A stretch of DNA of 64,000 bases from Halorussus halophilus (GCF_008831545.1 NZ_CP044523.1:620001-684000); one strand, 5' to 3'; positions 26,411 through 35,365 are shown, counted from the first letter of the stretch. The notes: a model not told the origin generated them from the letters alone. Translations and numbers: made by a program.

Positions 26411-26716
26411 ATGCGACGAGACTACGGGTGGACCCGCGCACTGCTCACCGCGCTTGCGACCGCGGGAGTGGTGACGCTCGGTATTCGAGCGTTTGCGACG
26501 GCACTGTTCGTCGCGCTGTTCACGACCGACCTGCGCTTCGTCGTCTTCTTCAACGTCTGCGTGACGCTGCTCGTGAGCCGTCTCTTGCTGGCGACGACGA
26601 CGATTTGGGCGAGCGTTCGACCGCGGTTCGGACTCCAGCGAGGCTGGCACAGACCGATTACTGCCCCGATTCGTCGCCGGTGGAAGCAGTGGACTACTGC
26701 CGACGAACGACTCTGA
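26411..26716 (+). CDS. Small membrane protein of unknown function
   Basis: From the ATG at 26411 the product is 101 residues: MRRDYGWTRALLTALATAGV and onwards, with two or three hydrophobic segments (ALLTALATAGVVTLGIRAF; ALFVALFTTDLRFVVFF; NVCVTLLVSRLLLATTTIW) and a basic tail (PIRRRWKQW). An in-frame ATG at 26261 would add 50 residues with no clear domain, so the start is uncertain. Function unknown. It lies 75 bases before dgcN on the same strand. Confidence 0.5.
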   Translation: MRRDYGWTRALLTALATAGVVTLGIRAFATALFVALFTTDLRFVVFFNVCVTLLVSRLLLATTTIWASVRPRFGLQRGWHRPITAPIRRRWKQWTTADERL

Positions 26717-26791
26717 GCGACAGTTCAGACGACTGGCGAATCGTTTCCGCCATCGTGGCTCTTTTTACCACACTCCGACGACTGCATAGGT

Positions 26792-27805
26792 ATGAACGTC
26801 GCGGTACTCGCACACGAGAAGTTCCCGGACCGGGCGAAGACGGCCGTCGGACTGCTTCGGTACGCCGACTACGAAATCGAGGCAGTCCTCGACCGAGACA
26901 ACGCCGGAAAGAGAGTTGCTGACTTCGTCCCGGACGTGCAGGACGCTCCTATCGTCGCCGAGATGGCCGACGTTTCCGAAGTCGATGCCCTCGTCATCGG
27001 TATCGCGCCTATCGGCGGTGGTTTCGACGAGTCGTGGCGCTCGGACGTGACCAACGCGCTCGAACGCGGGTGTGACGTGATTTCGGGCCTGCACTACTTC
27101 CTCGAAGAAGACGAGGAGTTCGCGGAACTCGCTGCGGCGAACGACTGCGAACTCTGGGACGTGCGCAAGCCCCACGACGACTTGACGGTCGCCCAAGGTG
27201 TCGCCAGCGAAGTGGACGCCGAAATTATCCTCACCGTCGGCACCGACTGCTCGGTCGGGAAGATGACGGCAACGCTCGAACTGGTCGAGGCCGCCAACGA
27301 GCGAGGTGCAGACGCCGCATTCATCCCGACAGGCCAGACCGGCATCATGATTTCCGGGTGGGGCAACCCCATCGACCGCGTGGTCTCGGACTTCACCGCG
27401 GGCGCAGTCGAGGAGATGATTCTGGAGAAGGGCGACGACCACGACTACCTCTTCGTGGAGGGACAGGGGAGCATCGTTCACCCAGCCTACTCCGCGGTGA
27501 CCTGCGGCATCCTCCACGGGTCGATGGCCGACAAACTCGTCCTCTGTCACGAGGCGACCCGCGAGGCGGTTCACGGCTACGAGAGCTTCGACCTGCCGCC
27601 AATTCCGGAGTACGTCTCGCTGTACGAGGACCTCGCCGAACCAGTTCACGAGACCGAAGTCGTTGCGGGTGCGCTGAACACCATGCACGTCGAGAGCGAC
27701 GAAGCAGCAAGACGAGAGGTCGAGCAGTTCGAAGACGAACTCGGCGTGGCCGCAACTGACCCCGTTCGTTTCGACGCGGACGCCGTGTTGGAGGAGATAC
27801 TATGA
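26792..27805 (+). CDS. dgcN: DUF1611 P-loop protein, D-glutamate N-acetyltransferase DgcN
   Basis: The 337-residue protein has an N-terminal Rossmann-like half (MNVAVLAHEKFPDRAKTAVG; DALVIGIAPIGGGFD) and a C-terminal P-loop half with LTVGTDCSVGKMTATLEL (residues near 148-165) and FVEGQGSIVHPAYS. This is the DUF1611 family. In marine Proteobacteria and haloarchaea the DgcN protein of this family acetylates D-glutamate, the first step of a D-glutamate breakdown pathway, with the neighbour DgcA then racemising N-acetyl-D-glutamate. Here the stop overlaps the start of an enolase-superfamily gene by 4 bases, the expected partner order. Confidence 0.85.
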   Translation: MNVAVLAHEKFPDRAKTAVGLLRYADYEIEAVLDRDNAGKRVADFVPDVQDAPIVAEMADVSEVDALVIGIAPIGGGFDESWRSDVTNALERGCDVISGLHYFLEEDEEFAELAAANDCELWDVRKPHDDLTVAQGVASEVDAEIILTVGTDCSVGKMTATLELVEAANERGADAAFIPTGQTGIMISGWGNPIDRVVSDFTAGAVEEMILEKGDDHDYLFVEGQGSIVHPAYSAVTCGILHGSMADKLVLCHEATREAVHGYESFDLPPIPEYVSLYEDLAEPVHETEVVAGALNTMHVESDEAARREVEQFEDELGVAATDPVRFDADAVLEEIL

Positions 27806-28842
27806 GCCTCGACACGGCGTTCGAGCGTCTCAGTCTGCCGCTCGAAAACGCCTTCACTATCTCGCGCGGTACGCAAGAGACTGCGGAGAACGTCGTCGTG
27901 CGAATCAGCGACGACGAGGGCAACACGGGCGTGGGTGCGGCCGCGCCCTCTTCGCATTACGGCGAGACTGCGGCAACCGTCGAGACTGTGATGCCAGATC
28001 TTCTGAAGGTGGTCGAAGAAGTCGGCGACCCCCACCAACTCGAACGAATCGAGCGCCGAATGCACGAGACTATCGAGCGCAACCCGGCCGCAAGAACCGC
28101 GGTCAGCATCGCGCTCCACGACTTGGCCTGCAAGCAACTCGGCGTGCCGCTGTATCGCTACTGGGGACTCGACCCCGAGCAGACCCTCGAAACGTCGTTC
28201 ACTATCGGCATCGACACGAAGGAGCGAATCGCCGAGAAAACGCAGGACGCCGTTGAGGAGGGGTATGGAATCCTCAAAGTCAAGGTCGGGACCGACCGCG
28301 ACGAAGAGATAGTCGAAACAGTCCGGGAGAACGCCCCCGACGCGACGATTCGCGTGGATGCCAACGAAGCGTGGTCGCCCCGCGAAGCGGTTCGCAAAAT
28401 CGACCAGTTGGAGGAGCTGGGCGTGGAGTTCGTCGAGCAACCCGTCGAAGCCGGGAATCCGGAGGGAATGCGGTTCGTCCGCGAACGCGCCGCACTGCCG
28501 ATTGCGGCCGACGAGTCCTGCATCACACTCAGCGACATTCCGGAGGTCGCCGAAATCGCGGACATCGCTAACCTGAAACTCATGAAGTGCGGCGGTCTGC
28601 TGGAAGCCAAGCGGATGGTCCACGCCGCCCGCGCGCACGGCCTCGAAGTCATGCTCGGGTGCATGGTCGAGACGAACGCCGCCATCGCGGCGTCCGCGCA
28701 GTTCGCGCCGCTGCTCGACTACGCAGACGTGGACGGGGCGCTTCTCCTCGCCGAAGACGACTACGAGGGCGTGCCGATGCCGAACGGTGAAATCGATTTG
28801 GCGGGCATGGACCGTGCGGGGACCGGCGCTCAGAAGAAGTAA
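27802..28842 (+). CDS. dgcA: Enolase-superfamily racemase/epimerase DgcA (N-acetyl-D-glutamate racemase)
   Basis: The 346-residue member of the muconate-lactonising subgroup contains YGILKVKVGTDRDEE (KxK catalytic lysine), IRVDANEAWSP, VEFVEQPVEAGN and AADESCITLSD (the three acidic metal ligands Asp, Glu and Asp), and NLKLMKCGG (second catalytic lysine). This is the dipeptide-epimerase fold, and paired with DgcN it is expected to racemise N-acetyl-D-glutamate. The ATG overlaps the dgcN stop (ATGA), indicating translational coupling. A dipeptide epimerase function is the alternative. Confidence 0.86.
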   Translation: MSLDTAFERLSLPLENAFTISRGTQETAENVVVRISDDEGNTGVGAAAPSSHYGETAATVETVMPDLLKVVEEVGDPHQLERIERRMHETIERNPAARTAVSIALHDLACKQLGVPLYRYWGLDPEQTLETSFTIGIDTKERIAEKTQDAVEEGYGILKVKVGTDRDEEIVETVRENAPDATIRVDANEAWSPREAVRKIDQLEELGVEFVEQPVEAGNPEGMRFVRERAALPIAADESCITLSDIPEVAEIADIANLKLMKCGGLLEAKRMVHAARAHGLEVMLGCMVETNAAIAASAQFAPLLDYADVDGALLLAEDDYEGVPMPNGEIDLAGMDRAGTGAQKK

Positions 28843-28865
28843 GCCGCATTCGCTCTACTCGACTC

Positions 28866-30323
28866 TCAGTCGTCCCCGACTGTCGCATTCGCCATCTCTC
28901 CGCCAGCGGCGTCCTTCGCCGTGATACCGCGACCAGTCAGCCCCATAACGAACAGGATTGCTGGCGAGAGGAACGCGAAGAAGTAGTACGGCGCGTACTC
29001 CAGCGTCGCCACGCCGAAGACGCCGGACATGTAGACCGCGCCAGCGTGCCACGGGATGAGCGCGCCCGTCGGGGTTCCCGCGGCTTCGACGGCCCGCGAG
29101 AGGTTCGAACTATCGAGGTCGTAGTCGTCGTAGAGACTCCGGAGCGACATGCCGGGAACGACGATGCTCATGTACTGCTGAGCGGAGAACAAGTTCACGA
29201 GGAACGCCGACGCGCCGGTACTCACGACGAGACTCGACTTGCTTCGAATGCTCTTCGCGAGGCTGTGAGACAGCACTGCGAGAATGCCCATCCCTTCGAG
29301 CAAACCGCCAAGCGCGAGCGCGGCCACGACGACCGAAATCGTCCACGCGGACCCGGAGAGACCGCCGCTGGCCAGCAGGTCGGTGACCATCTGAGTGCCC
29401 GTCTCCGGCGCGGTTCCGTTCAGGAAAATCTCCCACGCGGCGGTGAAGGATTTCCCTTGCACGAGCGTCGTCGTGAACGTTCCCGCGAAGACGCCGGCGA
29501 CGAGCGTCGGAAGCGCGGGGTAGCCGTAGAGTGCGAGTCCGAAGGTGACGACCAACGGCAGGAAGACGAGCAGGCTTAGATTGTACGTGCCAGCGAGCGC
29601 GCTCTGAATCTCGGCGACTCGGCCGGTCGGCGCACCCCCCGCAACGCGCAGTCCGAGGTACCCGTACAGTACGACCGAGAGACCGAGCGCGAGAACCGTT
29701 CCGTTGCGCATCGCTCGGATGTGGTCGTAGAGGTCGGTGTTCGTGACCGCCGCCGCGAGGTTCGTGGTGTCGGAGAGCGGCGACTGCTTGTCGCCAGCGT
29801 ACGCGCCGGTCAGAATCGCGCCCGCGGTCATCGGTTCGGGTATGCCGAGACCGGACCCGATGCCGATGAAGGCGACACCGAGCGTCCCCGCCGTGGTCCA
29901 CGACGACCCGATGGAGAACGCGACTGCCGCCGCGAGCAGTGCCGTGGCTGGTAGGAACACCGAGGGAGTCAGGACTGACAGTCCGTAGTACATCAGCCCC
30001 GGTATCGTGCCCGCGCTTATCCACGTCGAGATGAGCGCGTAGATGACGAACAGGATGAGAATCGCCTGTAGACCCATCATGAGGCTGTCGGCCATCCCGT
30101 CGTACAGGTCCTCCCACGAGAGGCCGATCCAGTACTTGCCGACGATACCTGCGAGGGCGATGCTCCAGAGGAGCGGCCCGTGTGGCGCGAGTTTGAGGTA
30201 GCCGGAACCGACGCTGAGGAACGCGACGACACCGAGGAGTGGAACGAACGCCTGCCGAAGCGTCGGGCGCTTCTCCTCGGATAGTTCGCCGTAGCTAATC
30301 GGTTCGTAGTCGAGTGAAGGCAT
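28866..30323 (-). CDS. nhaC: NhaC-type Na+/H+ antiporter
   Basis: The 485-residue protein has about twelve hydrophobic segments. GSSWTTAGTLGVAFIGIG, GAYAGDKQSPLSDTTNLAA (charged D-x-x-S-P-x-S-D-T-T motif in a discontinuous helix) and the late PWHAGAVYMSGV are NhaC-family landmarks. It would export Na+ for H+ (some relatives exchange malate/lactate). TTTAATA about 30 bases upstream of the ATG is a plausible TATA box for a leaderless transcript. Its 3' end faces dgcA with 23 bases between. I see no functional link beyond this convergence. Confidence 0.88.
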   Translation of the reverse strand: MPSLDYEPISYGELSEEKRPTLRQAFVPLLGVVAFLSVGSGYLKLAPHGPLLWSIALAGIVGKYWIGLSWEDLYDGMADSLMMGLQAILILFVIYALISTWISAGTIPGLMYYGLSVLTPSVFLPATALLAAAVAFSIGSSWTTAGTLGVAFIGIGSGLGIPEPMTAGAILTGAYAGDKQSPLSDTTNLAAAVTNTDLYDHIRAMRNGTVLALGLSVVLYGYLGLRVAGGAPTGRVAEIQSALAGTYNLSLLVFLPLVVTFGLALYGYPALPTLVAGVFAGTFTTTLVQGKSFTAAWEIFLNGTAPETGTQMVTDLLASGGLSGSAWTISVVVAALALGGLLEGMGILAVLSHSLAKSIRSKSSLVVSTGASAFLVNLFSAQQYMSIVVPGMSLRSLYDDYDLDSSNLSRAVEAAGTPTGALIPWHAGAVYMSGVFGVATLEYAPYYFFAFLSPAILFVMGLTGRGITAKDAAGGEMANATVGDD

Positions 30324-30450
30324 CTACGCAGATGTATTAGTCTGAGGTATTAAACAGACACGATTTTATTCGTATAGGGAATATTCAAAGTGTGGTGTGT
30401 GGGCCTGGGCCACGGATTCGAATACGAAAGAACGAGCACTCGACCTTCGA

Positions 30451-32286
30451 CTACCGCCCAGTAAAGTGCGGATGCTTGCTCACGTACTTCGGTAGATACC
30501 GTTTCTTCTTCGGCAACTCGCCCACGTCTTCCTCGATTTCACTCTGCAAGGTATCGAGGGCCATCTCTCGCTCGTCGTCCTCACCGCGAACGTTGACCTT
30601 CAGCGTCTCTCCCTCTATTTCGCGGTCGCCGACCACCGCGTAGTAGGGCACCCAGTCGGTCTCTGCCTTGGCGATTCGCTTGCCGACCGATTCGTCGCGG
30701 TCGTCTACGTCTGCGCGAATCTCCGCCAATTCGAGTTCGGACACCAAGTCGTCGCAGAACTCGATATGCTCCTCGCCGACCGGCACGAATCGGACCTGCG
30801 TGGGCGAGAGCCACGTCGGCAGTCGGGGCGCATCTTGTTTCGCGGCTTTTTCGAGCAAGGCGGCCACGACGCGTTCGATGCCCCCCGAGGGCGAGTAGTG
30901 TAGAATCGGCGGATGGCGTTGCTCTTCTCCATCGCTGTAGGTGATATCGAATCGCTCGGCGCTCTCGACGTCGATTTGCACCGTCGGGTTCTCGATGGGG
31001 CGGCCGAGTCCGTCGATGGCGGCGAAGTCGATTTTCGCAGACCAGTAGTGGTGGCGCTCTGGGAGGATTTCGAGTAAAACTGGCACGTCGAGGTCCGAAA
31101 CGAGCGATTCTATCCAGCCTTCGTTGTCGTCGTGGAAGTTTTGGGTCACGCGGAGTGCGGGAACGTACTTGACGCCGAGATCGTCGCTCGTCTGCATCGA
31201 GAGCTTCGCTTGGCGTTCCAGTTCCTCGCGGGCCTGCGCGATGTCCTCCGTCGCGGTGTGCATGTCCGGCATCGTGAACGCCCGCTGGCGCTTGAGGCCC
31301 ATCACCTCGCCCTTCTGCTCGCGGCGGAACGAGTAGGTGGACATCTCGTAAATCCTGAGCGGCAAGTCGTTCACCGAGATGTGCATGTCCCGCATGATGG
31401 AGAACTGGCCGAAACAGGCCGCGAACCGGAGCATCATCCGGCGGTCGCCCGAGTCGAAGCGGTACTGGCGCTCGCCGAACTTCTCGCTGTGTTCCCGAAC
31501 CGCTCTGACTCCGAGGTCGTACATGATGGGCGTCTCGACGGGCATCCCGCCGTACTCGACCACGAGGTCGTTGACGTACTCCATCAAGCAGTCCCGGACG
31601 AGTTTCCCGCGGGGGTACCACCGCAGGTTCCCCACGTCGCTGAGTTGGTCGTAGCCGACGAGTTCCTTCTCCGCCATCAGTTCGACGTGCGGCGGTTCTT
31701 CGCCCTTGATCGCGGTTTCGCCCTCTACTTCGTCGGCGATGAACGCCCGCAGGTCCTCGCTCACCTCTGGCTTGGCGTCGAGAGGGTCTTTCCGGGTACC
31801 ATCGGGGAAGAGAACCTGCCAGTCGCTCGGCGCGGGTGATTCGGCTTCTCCTTCCTCCTCGCGTTCGGGCGTGACGTGCCGCGAGAGTTCCGAGAGCGGA
31901 TGGCCCTTGCAGGACACCTCGAAGGCTTTGTACCACCCGAACGGCGCGCGGAGGACTTCGAACTCCGATTCGAGCGCACTTTCGAGATTCCGGAGGACGG
32001 TCTTCGCGCTGTCGGGGCCGGCGAGGTCTTCGCTCAGGTGCGCGTACGGGTAGAGGACGACGTTCCGGGTGTTGAGTTGGTCGGCCACGTCCCGCAGTTC
32101 GTCGGTAGCGTTCTCCACCACGGCGTCGAGGTCCGACTCGTCCTCGCGCTCGACGCTGACGAAGACGGTGACGCAGTCTTCCATCCGACCCTCCATCGGG
32201 ACGCCCTCGGTCTCGGCGAGGTCCTCACCCGCCTCCGTGGTCGTCTCGAATTCGAGGTAGTCGGAGTGGATGAACAACAATCGCAT
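30451..32286 (-). CDS. thrS: Threonyl-tRNA synthetase, archaeal type
   Basis: The 611-residue enzyme charges tRNA-Thr. MRLLFIHSDYLEFETT opens the archaeal N-terminal editing domain (related to D-aminoacyl-tRNA deacylase), which removes mis-charged serine (about residues 1-145). The class II catalytic core follows, with motif 1 around YGGMPVETPIMYDL, LRFAACFGQFSIMRDMH, motif 2 TYSFRREQKGEVMGLKRQR and motif 3 HYSPSGGIERVVAALL. The C-terminal anticodon-binding domain starts at TQVRFVPVGEEHIEF. The ATG at 32286 matches the conserved start. A longer frame back to 32577 translates repeat DNA and is rejected. Confidence 0.96.
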   Translation of the reverse strand: MRLLFIHSDYLEFETTTEAGEDLAETEGVPMEGRMEDCVTVFVSVEREDESDLDAVVENATDELRDVADQLNTRNVVLYPYAHLSEDLAGPDSAKTVLRNLESALESEFEVLRAPFGWYKAFEVSCKGHPLSELSRHVTPEREEEGEAESPAPSDWQVLFPDGTRKDPLDAKPEVSEDLRAFIADEVEGETAIKGEEPPHVELMAEKELVGYDQLSDVGNLRWYPRGKLVRDCLMEYVNDLVVEYGGMPVETPIMYDLGVRAVREHSEKFGERQYRFDSGDRRMMLRFAACFGQFSIMRDMHISVNDLPLRIYEMSTYSFRREQKGEVMGLKRQRAFTMPDMHTATEDIAQAREELERQAKLSMQTSDDLGVKYVPALRVTQNFHDDNEGWIESLVSDLDVPVLLEILPERHHYWSAKIDFAAIDGLGRPIENPTVQIDVESAERFDITYSDGEEQRHPPILHYSPSGGIERVVAALLEKAAKQDAPRLPTWLSPTQVRFVPVGEEHIEFCDDLVSELELAEIRADVDDRDESVGKRIAKAETDWVPYYAVVGDREIEGETLKVNVRGEDDEREMALDTLQSEIEEDVGELPKKKRYLPKYVSKHPHFTGR

Positions 32287-32337
32287 ACGAGGTAGGGCGG
32301 TGGCGGCGGGCAAAAGCGTGCCGGGAGTGTGAGACCA

Positions 32338-32405
32338 CCTTTTTTCTCGTCGGGTGGCTGTGCGCGCTTCGCGCGCTTTGCCACCTCTCCTCCAAAAAAT
32401 CTGGA
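32338..32405 (-). repeat. Repeat family B module
   Basis: On the minus strand this reads ATTTTTTGGAGGAGAGGTGG, then a hairpin whose arms are GCGCGC either side of GAA, then CCACCCGACGAG and AAAAAAGG. It aligns with 44700-44766, which has the same outer blocks (TTTTTTGGACGAGTGGTG ... CACC ... AAAAAGG) but an unrelated hairpin between them. Confidence 0.65.
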
Positions 32406-32415
32406 CCAAAAAACC

Positions 32416-32459
32416 GACGCAGAAAAATCTGGGCGCAATGCGCCCAGATTTACTGCGTC
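32416..32459. repeat. Repeat family D: near-perfect 44-base palindrome
   Basis: GACGCAG (32416-32422) pairs with CTGCGTC (32453-32459). AAATCTGGGCGCA (32425-32437) pairs perfectly with TGCGCCCAGATTT (32439-32451) around one central base. A related palindrome lies at 44645-44689. Confidence 0.85.
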
Positions 32460-32480
32460 TCTGTACGTTAGTGCGATTTC

Positions 32481-32622
32481 CGCACAGCACCGCACGGGCC
32501 ACATCCCTCCCCACCCGACTGCGTTTCTCGGTACGAAAGACGCGACTCGTCGCGTCTTTCGGGCCTGCGATACTCATCCCTCGCGCGGACTGGTCGCATC
32601 ACGAGGATGCGACCGCGCGCCG
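32481..32622 (+). repeat. Repeat family A, copy 1
   Basis: The head block is CGCACAGCACCGCAC followed by GCCACATCCCTCCCCA and CCGACT. Next comes a perfect hairpin GAAAGACGCGAC / GTCGCGTCTTTC (32535-32546 and 32549-32560), the block CCCTCGCGCGG (32578-32588), a second hairpin GGTCGCATC / GATGCGACC (32592-32600 and 32606-32614) and the tail CCGCGCGCCGG. The same order of blocks with different hairpin sequences occurs at 51497-51604. Confidence 0.75.
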
Positions 32623-32884
32623 GTTCCTCGTCGAAATTCACGACACTGACAATGTTCAATCCGCACTTAACAATCTCGCTCAAGTCAATTCCGAAGCAGA
32701 ACGTCTAGCCAAAACGTATAATTGCAACACCAAACGGCTTTGTAGCGCGAGTCCGTATGCAAATCCATAGCATGCGCTCATCGGTGACGACGCAGTCTGC
32801 CGGTTCGGGAGTCGAAACCCCCGGTAGCAAAGAACTTATCCCGCGTGGGCGCGCACCGACAACCAATCCCCGTATCCCCTAATC

Positions 32885-35110
32885 ATGAACGAAGTTCAAC
32901 TAGAGGTGGCCAAGGCGTACCCGAACGACTCGGGACGCGGTATCGCACGCCTCGACCCCGACACGTTGCTTCATCTGAAGCTCAGTCCGGGCGACATCAT
33001 CGAGATAGAAGGCAGTGACACGACCGCCGCGAAGGTGTGGCGCGCAGACCGCCAAGACTGGAACACCGACACGGTCCGCATCGACGGCTTCACGCGCCAG
33101 AACGCCGACGTGGGCATCGGCGAGCGCGTCGAAATCCGGAAGGCAGAGGCCGAGAAGGCAGACAAACTAGTCCTCGCGCCACCGGAGGAAGCAAGCGTCC
33201 AGTTCGGTTCGGACGCCGCGGGCATGGTCAAACGCCAGATTCTCAAGCGCCCCGTGGTCGAGCGCGACATCGTGCCGGTGATGTCCAGCACGAACCACCC
33301 GTTCATGCGCTCGCCGGGACAGGCGATTCCGCTCATCGCAGTCGAGACCGAACCGGAAGGCGTCTGTCTCATCACCGAGGACACCGAAGTCGAACTGCGC
33401 GAAGAGCCGATTTCGGGCTACGAGAAGACCGGCGGCGGCATCACCTACGAGGACATCGGCGGTCTCGAAAGCGAGATTCAGCGCGTCCGCGAGATGGTCG
33501 AGTTGCCGATGAAGCATCCCCAGATTTTCAAGAAACTGGGTATCGAACCGCCGCAAGGGGTTCTGCTTCACGGCCCGCCCGGTACGGGTAAGACCTTGCT
33601 CGCCAAGGCAGTCGCCAACGAAACTTCTGCCAGTTTCTTCTCTATCGCTGGCCCGGAGATTATCTCGAAGTACTACGGCGAGTCCGAACAACAGCTCAGA
33701 GAAATCTTCGAAGACGCGACCGAAGAGTCGCCCTCCATCATCTTCATCGACGAACTGGACTCCATCGCGCCCAAGCGTGAGGACGTGACCGGCGAAGTCG
33801 AACGCCGCGTCGTCGCCCAGTTGCTGACGATGATGGACGGCCTCGAATCGCGCGGGCAGGTCATCGTCATCGCGGCGACGAACCGCGTCGATTCGGTGGA
33901 CCCCGCGCTCCGGCGTCCCGGCCGCTTCGACCGCGAAATCGAAATCGGCGTCCCCGACGAGAAGGGCCGCGAGGAGATTCTCCAGATTCACACCCGTGGC
34001 ATGCCGCTGTCGGACGACGTGGCGCTCGACTCGCTGGCAAACGACACCCACGGCTTCGTCGGTGCCGACATCGAGAGCCTGACGAAGGAAGCCGCGATGA
34101 AGGCATTGCGGCGTTACCTCCCGGAAATCGACTTGGACGAGGAGGACATCCCGCCGAGCCTCATCGACCGGATGATAGTCAAGCGCCAGGACTTCAACGG
34201 CGCGCTCAACGAGGTCGAACCCTCCGCGATGCGGGAGGTCTTGGTCGAGTTACCAAAGATTTCGTGGGACGACGTGGGCGGTCTCGAACAGGCCCAACAG
34301 GAGGTCAAAGAGAGCGTCGAGTGGCCGCTGTCTGACCCTCAGAAGTTCAAGCGGATGGGTATCAACCCACCGAGCGGCGTCCTGCTCTACGGCCCGCCCG
34401 GCACGGGGAAGACCCTGATGGCGAAAGCCGTCGCCAACGAGACGAACGCCAACTTCATCTCGGTCAGAGGCCCGCAACTCCTCAGCAAGTGGGTCGGCGA
34501 GTCCGAGAAGGCCATCCGCCAGACGTTCCGCAAGGCGCGACAGGTCTCCCCGACCGTCATCTTCTTCGACGAGTTGGACAGCCTCGCGCCCTCGCGGAGT
34601 CAGGAAGTCGGCTCCAACGTCAGCGAGCGCGTGGTCAACCAACTCCTGACGGAACTCGACGGCCTAGAAGAGAAGGGCGACGTGATGGTCATCGGCGCGA
34701 CCAACCGCCCGGACATGATAGACCCCGCACTGATTCGCTCGGGTCGCTTCGACCGACTGGTCATGATCGGCCAACCTGACGAAGAAGGCCGCGAGCAGAT
34801 CCTGAAGATTCATACCGACGACACGCCGCTCTCGGCGGACGTGAGCCTCCGCGAACTCGCCGAGATCTCGGACGGCTACGTCGGCAGCGACCTCGAATCC
34901 ATCGCCCGCGAGGCGGCAATCGAGGCGCTCCGCGAAGACGACGAAGCCACGGAAGTCGAGATGCGTCACTTCCGCTCGGCGATGGAGAACGTCCGGCCGA
35001 CGATTACGGAAGACCTGCTCGACTACTACGAGCAAATCGAGGAAGACTTCAAGGGCGGCGGCTCCGAACCTCAGCAGGGTCGGCGCGGCGGTCGGATTGG
35101 CTTCCAATGA
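32885..35110 (+). CDS. cdc48: Cdc48/VAT-type AAA+ ATPase (double AAA)
   Basis: The 741-residue protein unfolds substrates for the proteasome or for complex disassembly. The N-terminal double-psi-barrel substrate domain (about 1-180) is followed by two AAA modules. D1 has Walker A GPPGTGKT (residues 230-237) and Walker [14 protein letters not shown]2 has Walker A at 503-510 and Walker [13 protein letters not shown]. Arg-finger regions ([21 protein letters not shown]) are in place. The C-terminal tail ([18 protein letters not shown]) is Gly/Arg-rich. The start [19 protein letters not shown] is the typical archaeal one. Haloarchaea often carry several Cdc48 paralogues, so the exact role is not fixed. 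Confidence 0.95.
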   Translation: MNEVQLEVAKAYPNDSGRGIARLDPDTLLHLKLSPGDIIEIEGSDTTAAKVWRADRQDWNTDTVRIDGFTRQNADVGIGERVEIRKAEAEKADKLVLAPPEEASVQFGSDAAGMVKRQILKRPVVERDIVPVMSSTNHPFMRSPGQAIPLIAVETEPEGVCLITEDTEVELREEPISGYEKTGGGITYEDIGGLESEIQRVREMVELPMKHPQIFKKLGIEPPQGVLLHGPPGTGKTLLAKAVANETSASFFSIAGPEIISKYYGESEQQLREIFEDATEESPSIIFIDELDSIAPKREDVTGEVERRVVAQLLTMMDGLESRGQVIVIAATNRVDSVDPALRRPGRFDREIEIGVPDEKGREEILQIHTRGMPLSDDVALDSLANDTHGFVGADIESLTKEAAMKALRRYLPEIDLDEEDIPPSLIDRMIVKRQDFNGALNEVEPSAMREVLVELPKISWDDVGGLEQAQQEVKESVEWPLSDPQKFKRMGINPPSGVLLYGPPGTGKTLMAKAVANETNANFISVRGPQLLSKWVGESEKAIRQTFRKARQVSPTVIFFDELDSLAPSRSQEVGSNVSERVVNQLLTELDGLEEKGDVMVIGATNRPDMIDPALIRSGRFDRLVMIGQPDEEGREQILKIHTDDTPLSADVSLRELAEISDGYVGSDLESIAREAAIEALREDDEATEVEMRHFRSAMENVRPTITEDLLDYYEQIEEDFKGGGSEPQQGRRGGRIGFQ

Positions 35111-35277
35111 AACTTTTGCTGCGGTCGTGAGCGCCGAAGGCGCTCACTCCCTGGCAAAACTTTCATGAAAATCACGTCGTCACCCTCTCCGTCGCGCCAA
35201 AGGCGCTCCTCCGAGGGTTCCTCGGACGCGCTCACTTCGACGGCGCGCTCTGCGCGCCGCCTTCGTTCGCGGTAGAA
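35111..35277 (-). repeat. Repeat family B, copy abutting the Cdc48 stop
   Basis: Read on the minus strand this gives ACCGCGAACGAAG, a hairpin (GGCGCGC / GCGCGCC), AGGAACCCTCGGAGGAG, then GGGTGACGACGTGATTTTCA, a GTTTTGC box, a perfect 9-base hairpin (arms GTGAGCGCC 35127-35135 and GGCGCTCAC 35139-35147 on the plus strand) and GCAAAAGTTT. These blocks match 63021-63160 in order. The element begins directly after the Cdc48 stop codon. Confidence 0.72.
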
Positions 35278-35365
35278 TAACTAGTTTTCCGCCACCACTA
35301 CAGCACGGCGAACCGCACCGCAACCCCAACCGTACAGCGACCGCTACCGCCTCCGCAAACCACCG

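Larger units (their letters stand above)
32287..32884. other. 600-base divergent gap filled with structured repeats
   Basis: The gap lies between divergent thrS and the Cdc48 gene. It holds, in order, a minus-strand family B module (32338-32405), a long palindrome of family D (32416-32459) and a family A element (32481-32622). Bases 32640-32884 hold no supported gene. An open frame reading HDTDNVQSALNNLAQVNSEA ends at 32770 but has no credible start outside the repeats. The Cdc48 promoter must lie in the last 60 bases or so. Confidence 0.6.

Noticed and set aside
30400-30430. T-arm-like GGATTCGAATACG upstream of the antiporter gene
   Set aside because: No acceptor, anticodon or D-arm around it, so not a tRNA.
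32287-32577. 97-residue N-terminal extension of ThrRS
   Set aside because: It translates repeat elements and replaces the conserved archaeal start MRLLFIHSDYLEFE.
32640-32770. Possible small gene ending at 32770
   Set aside because: No start codon outside the repeat DNA and no recognisable product.
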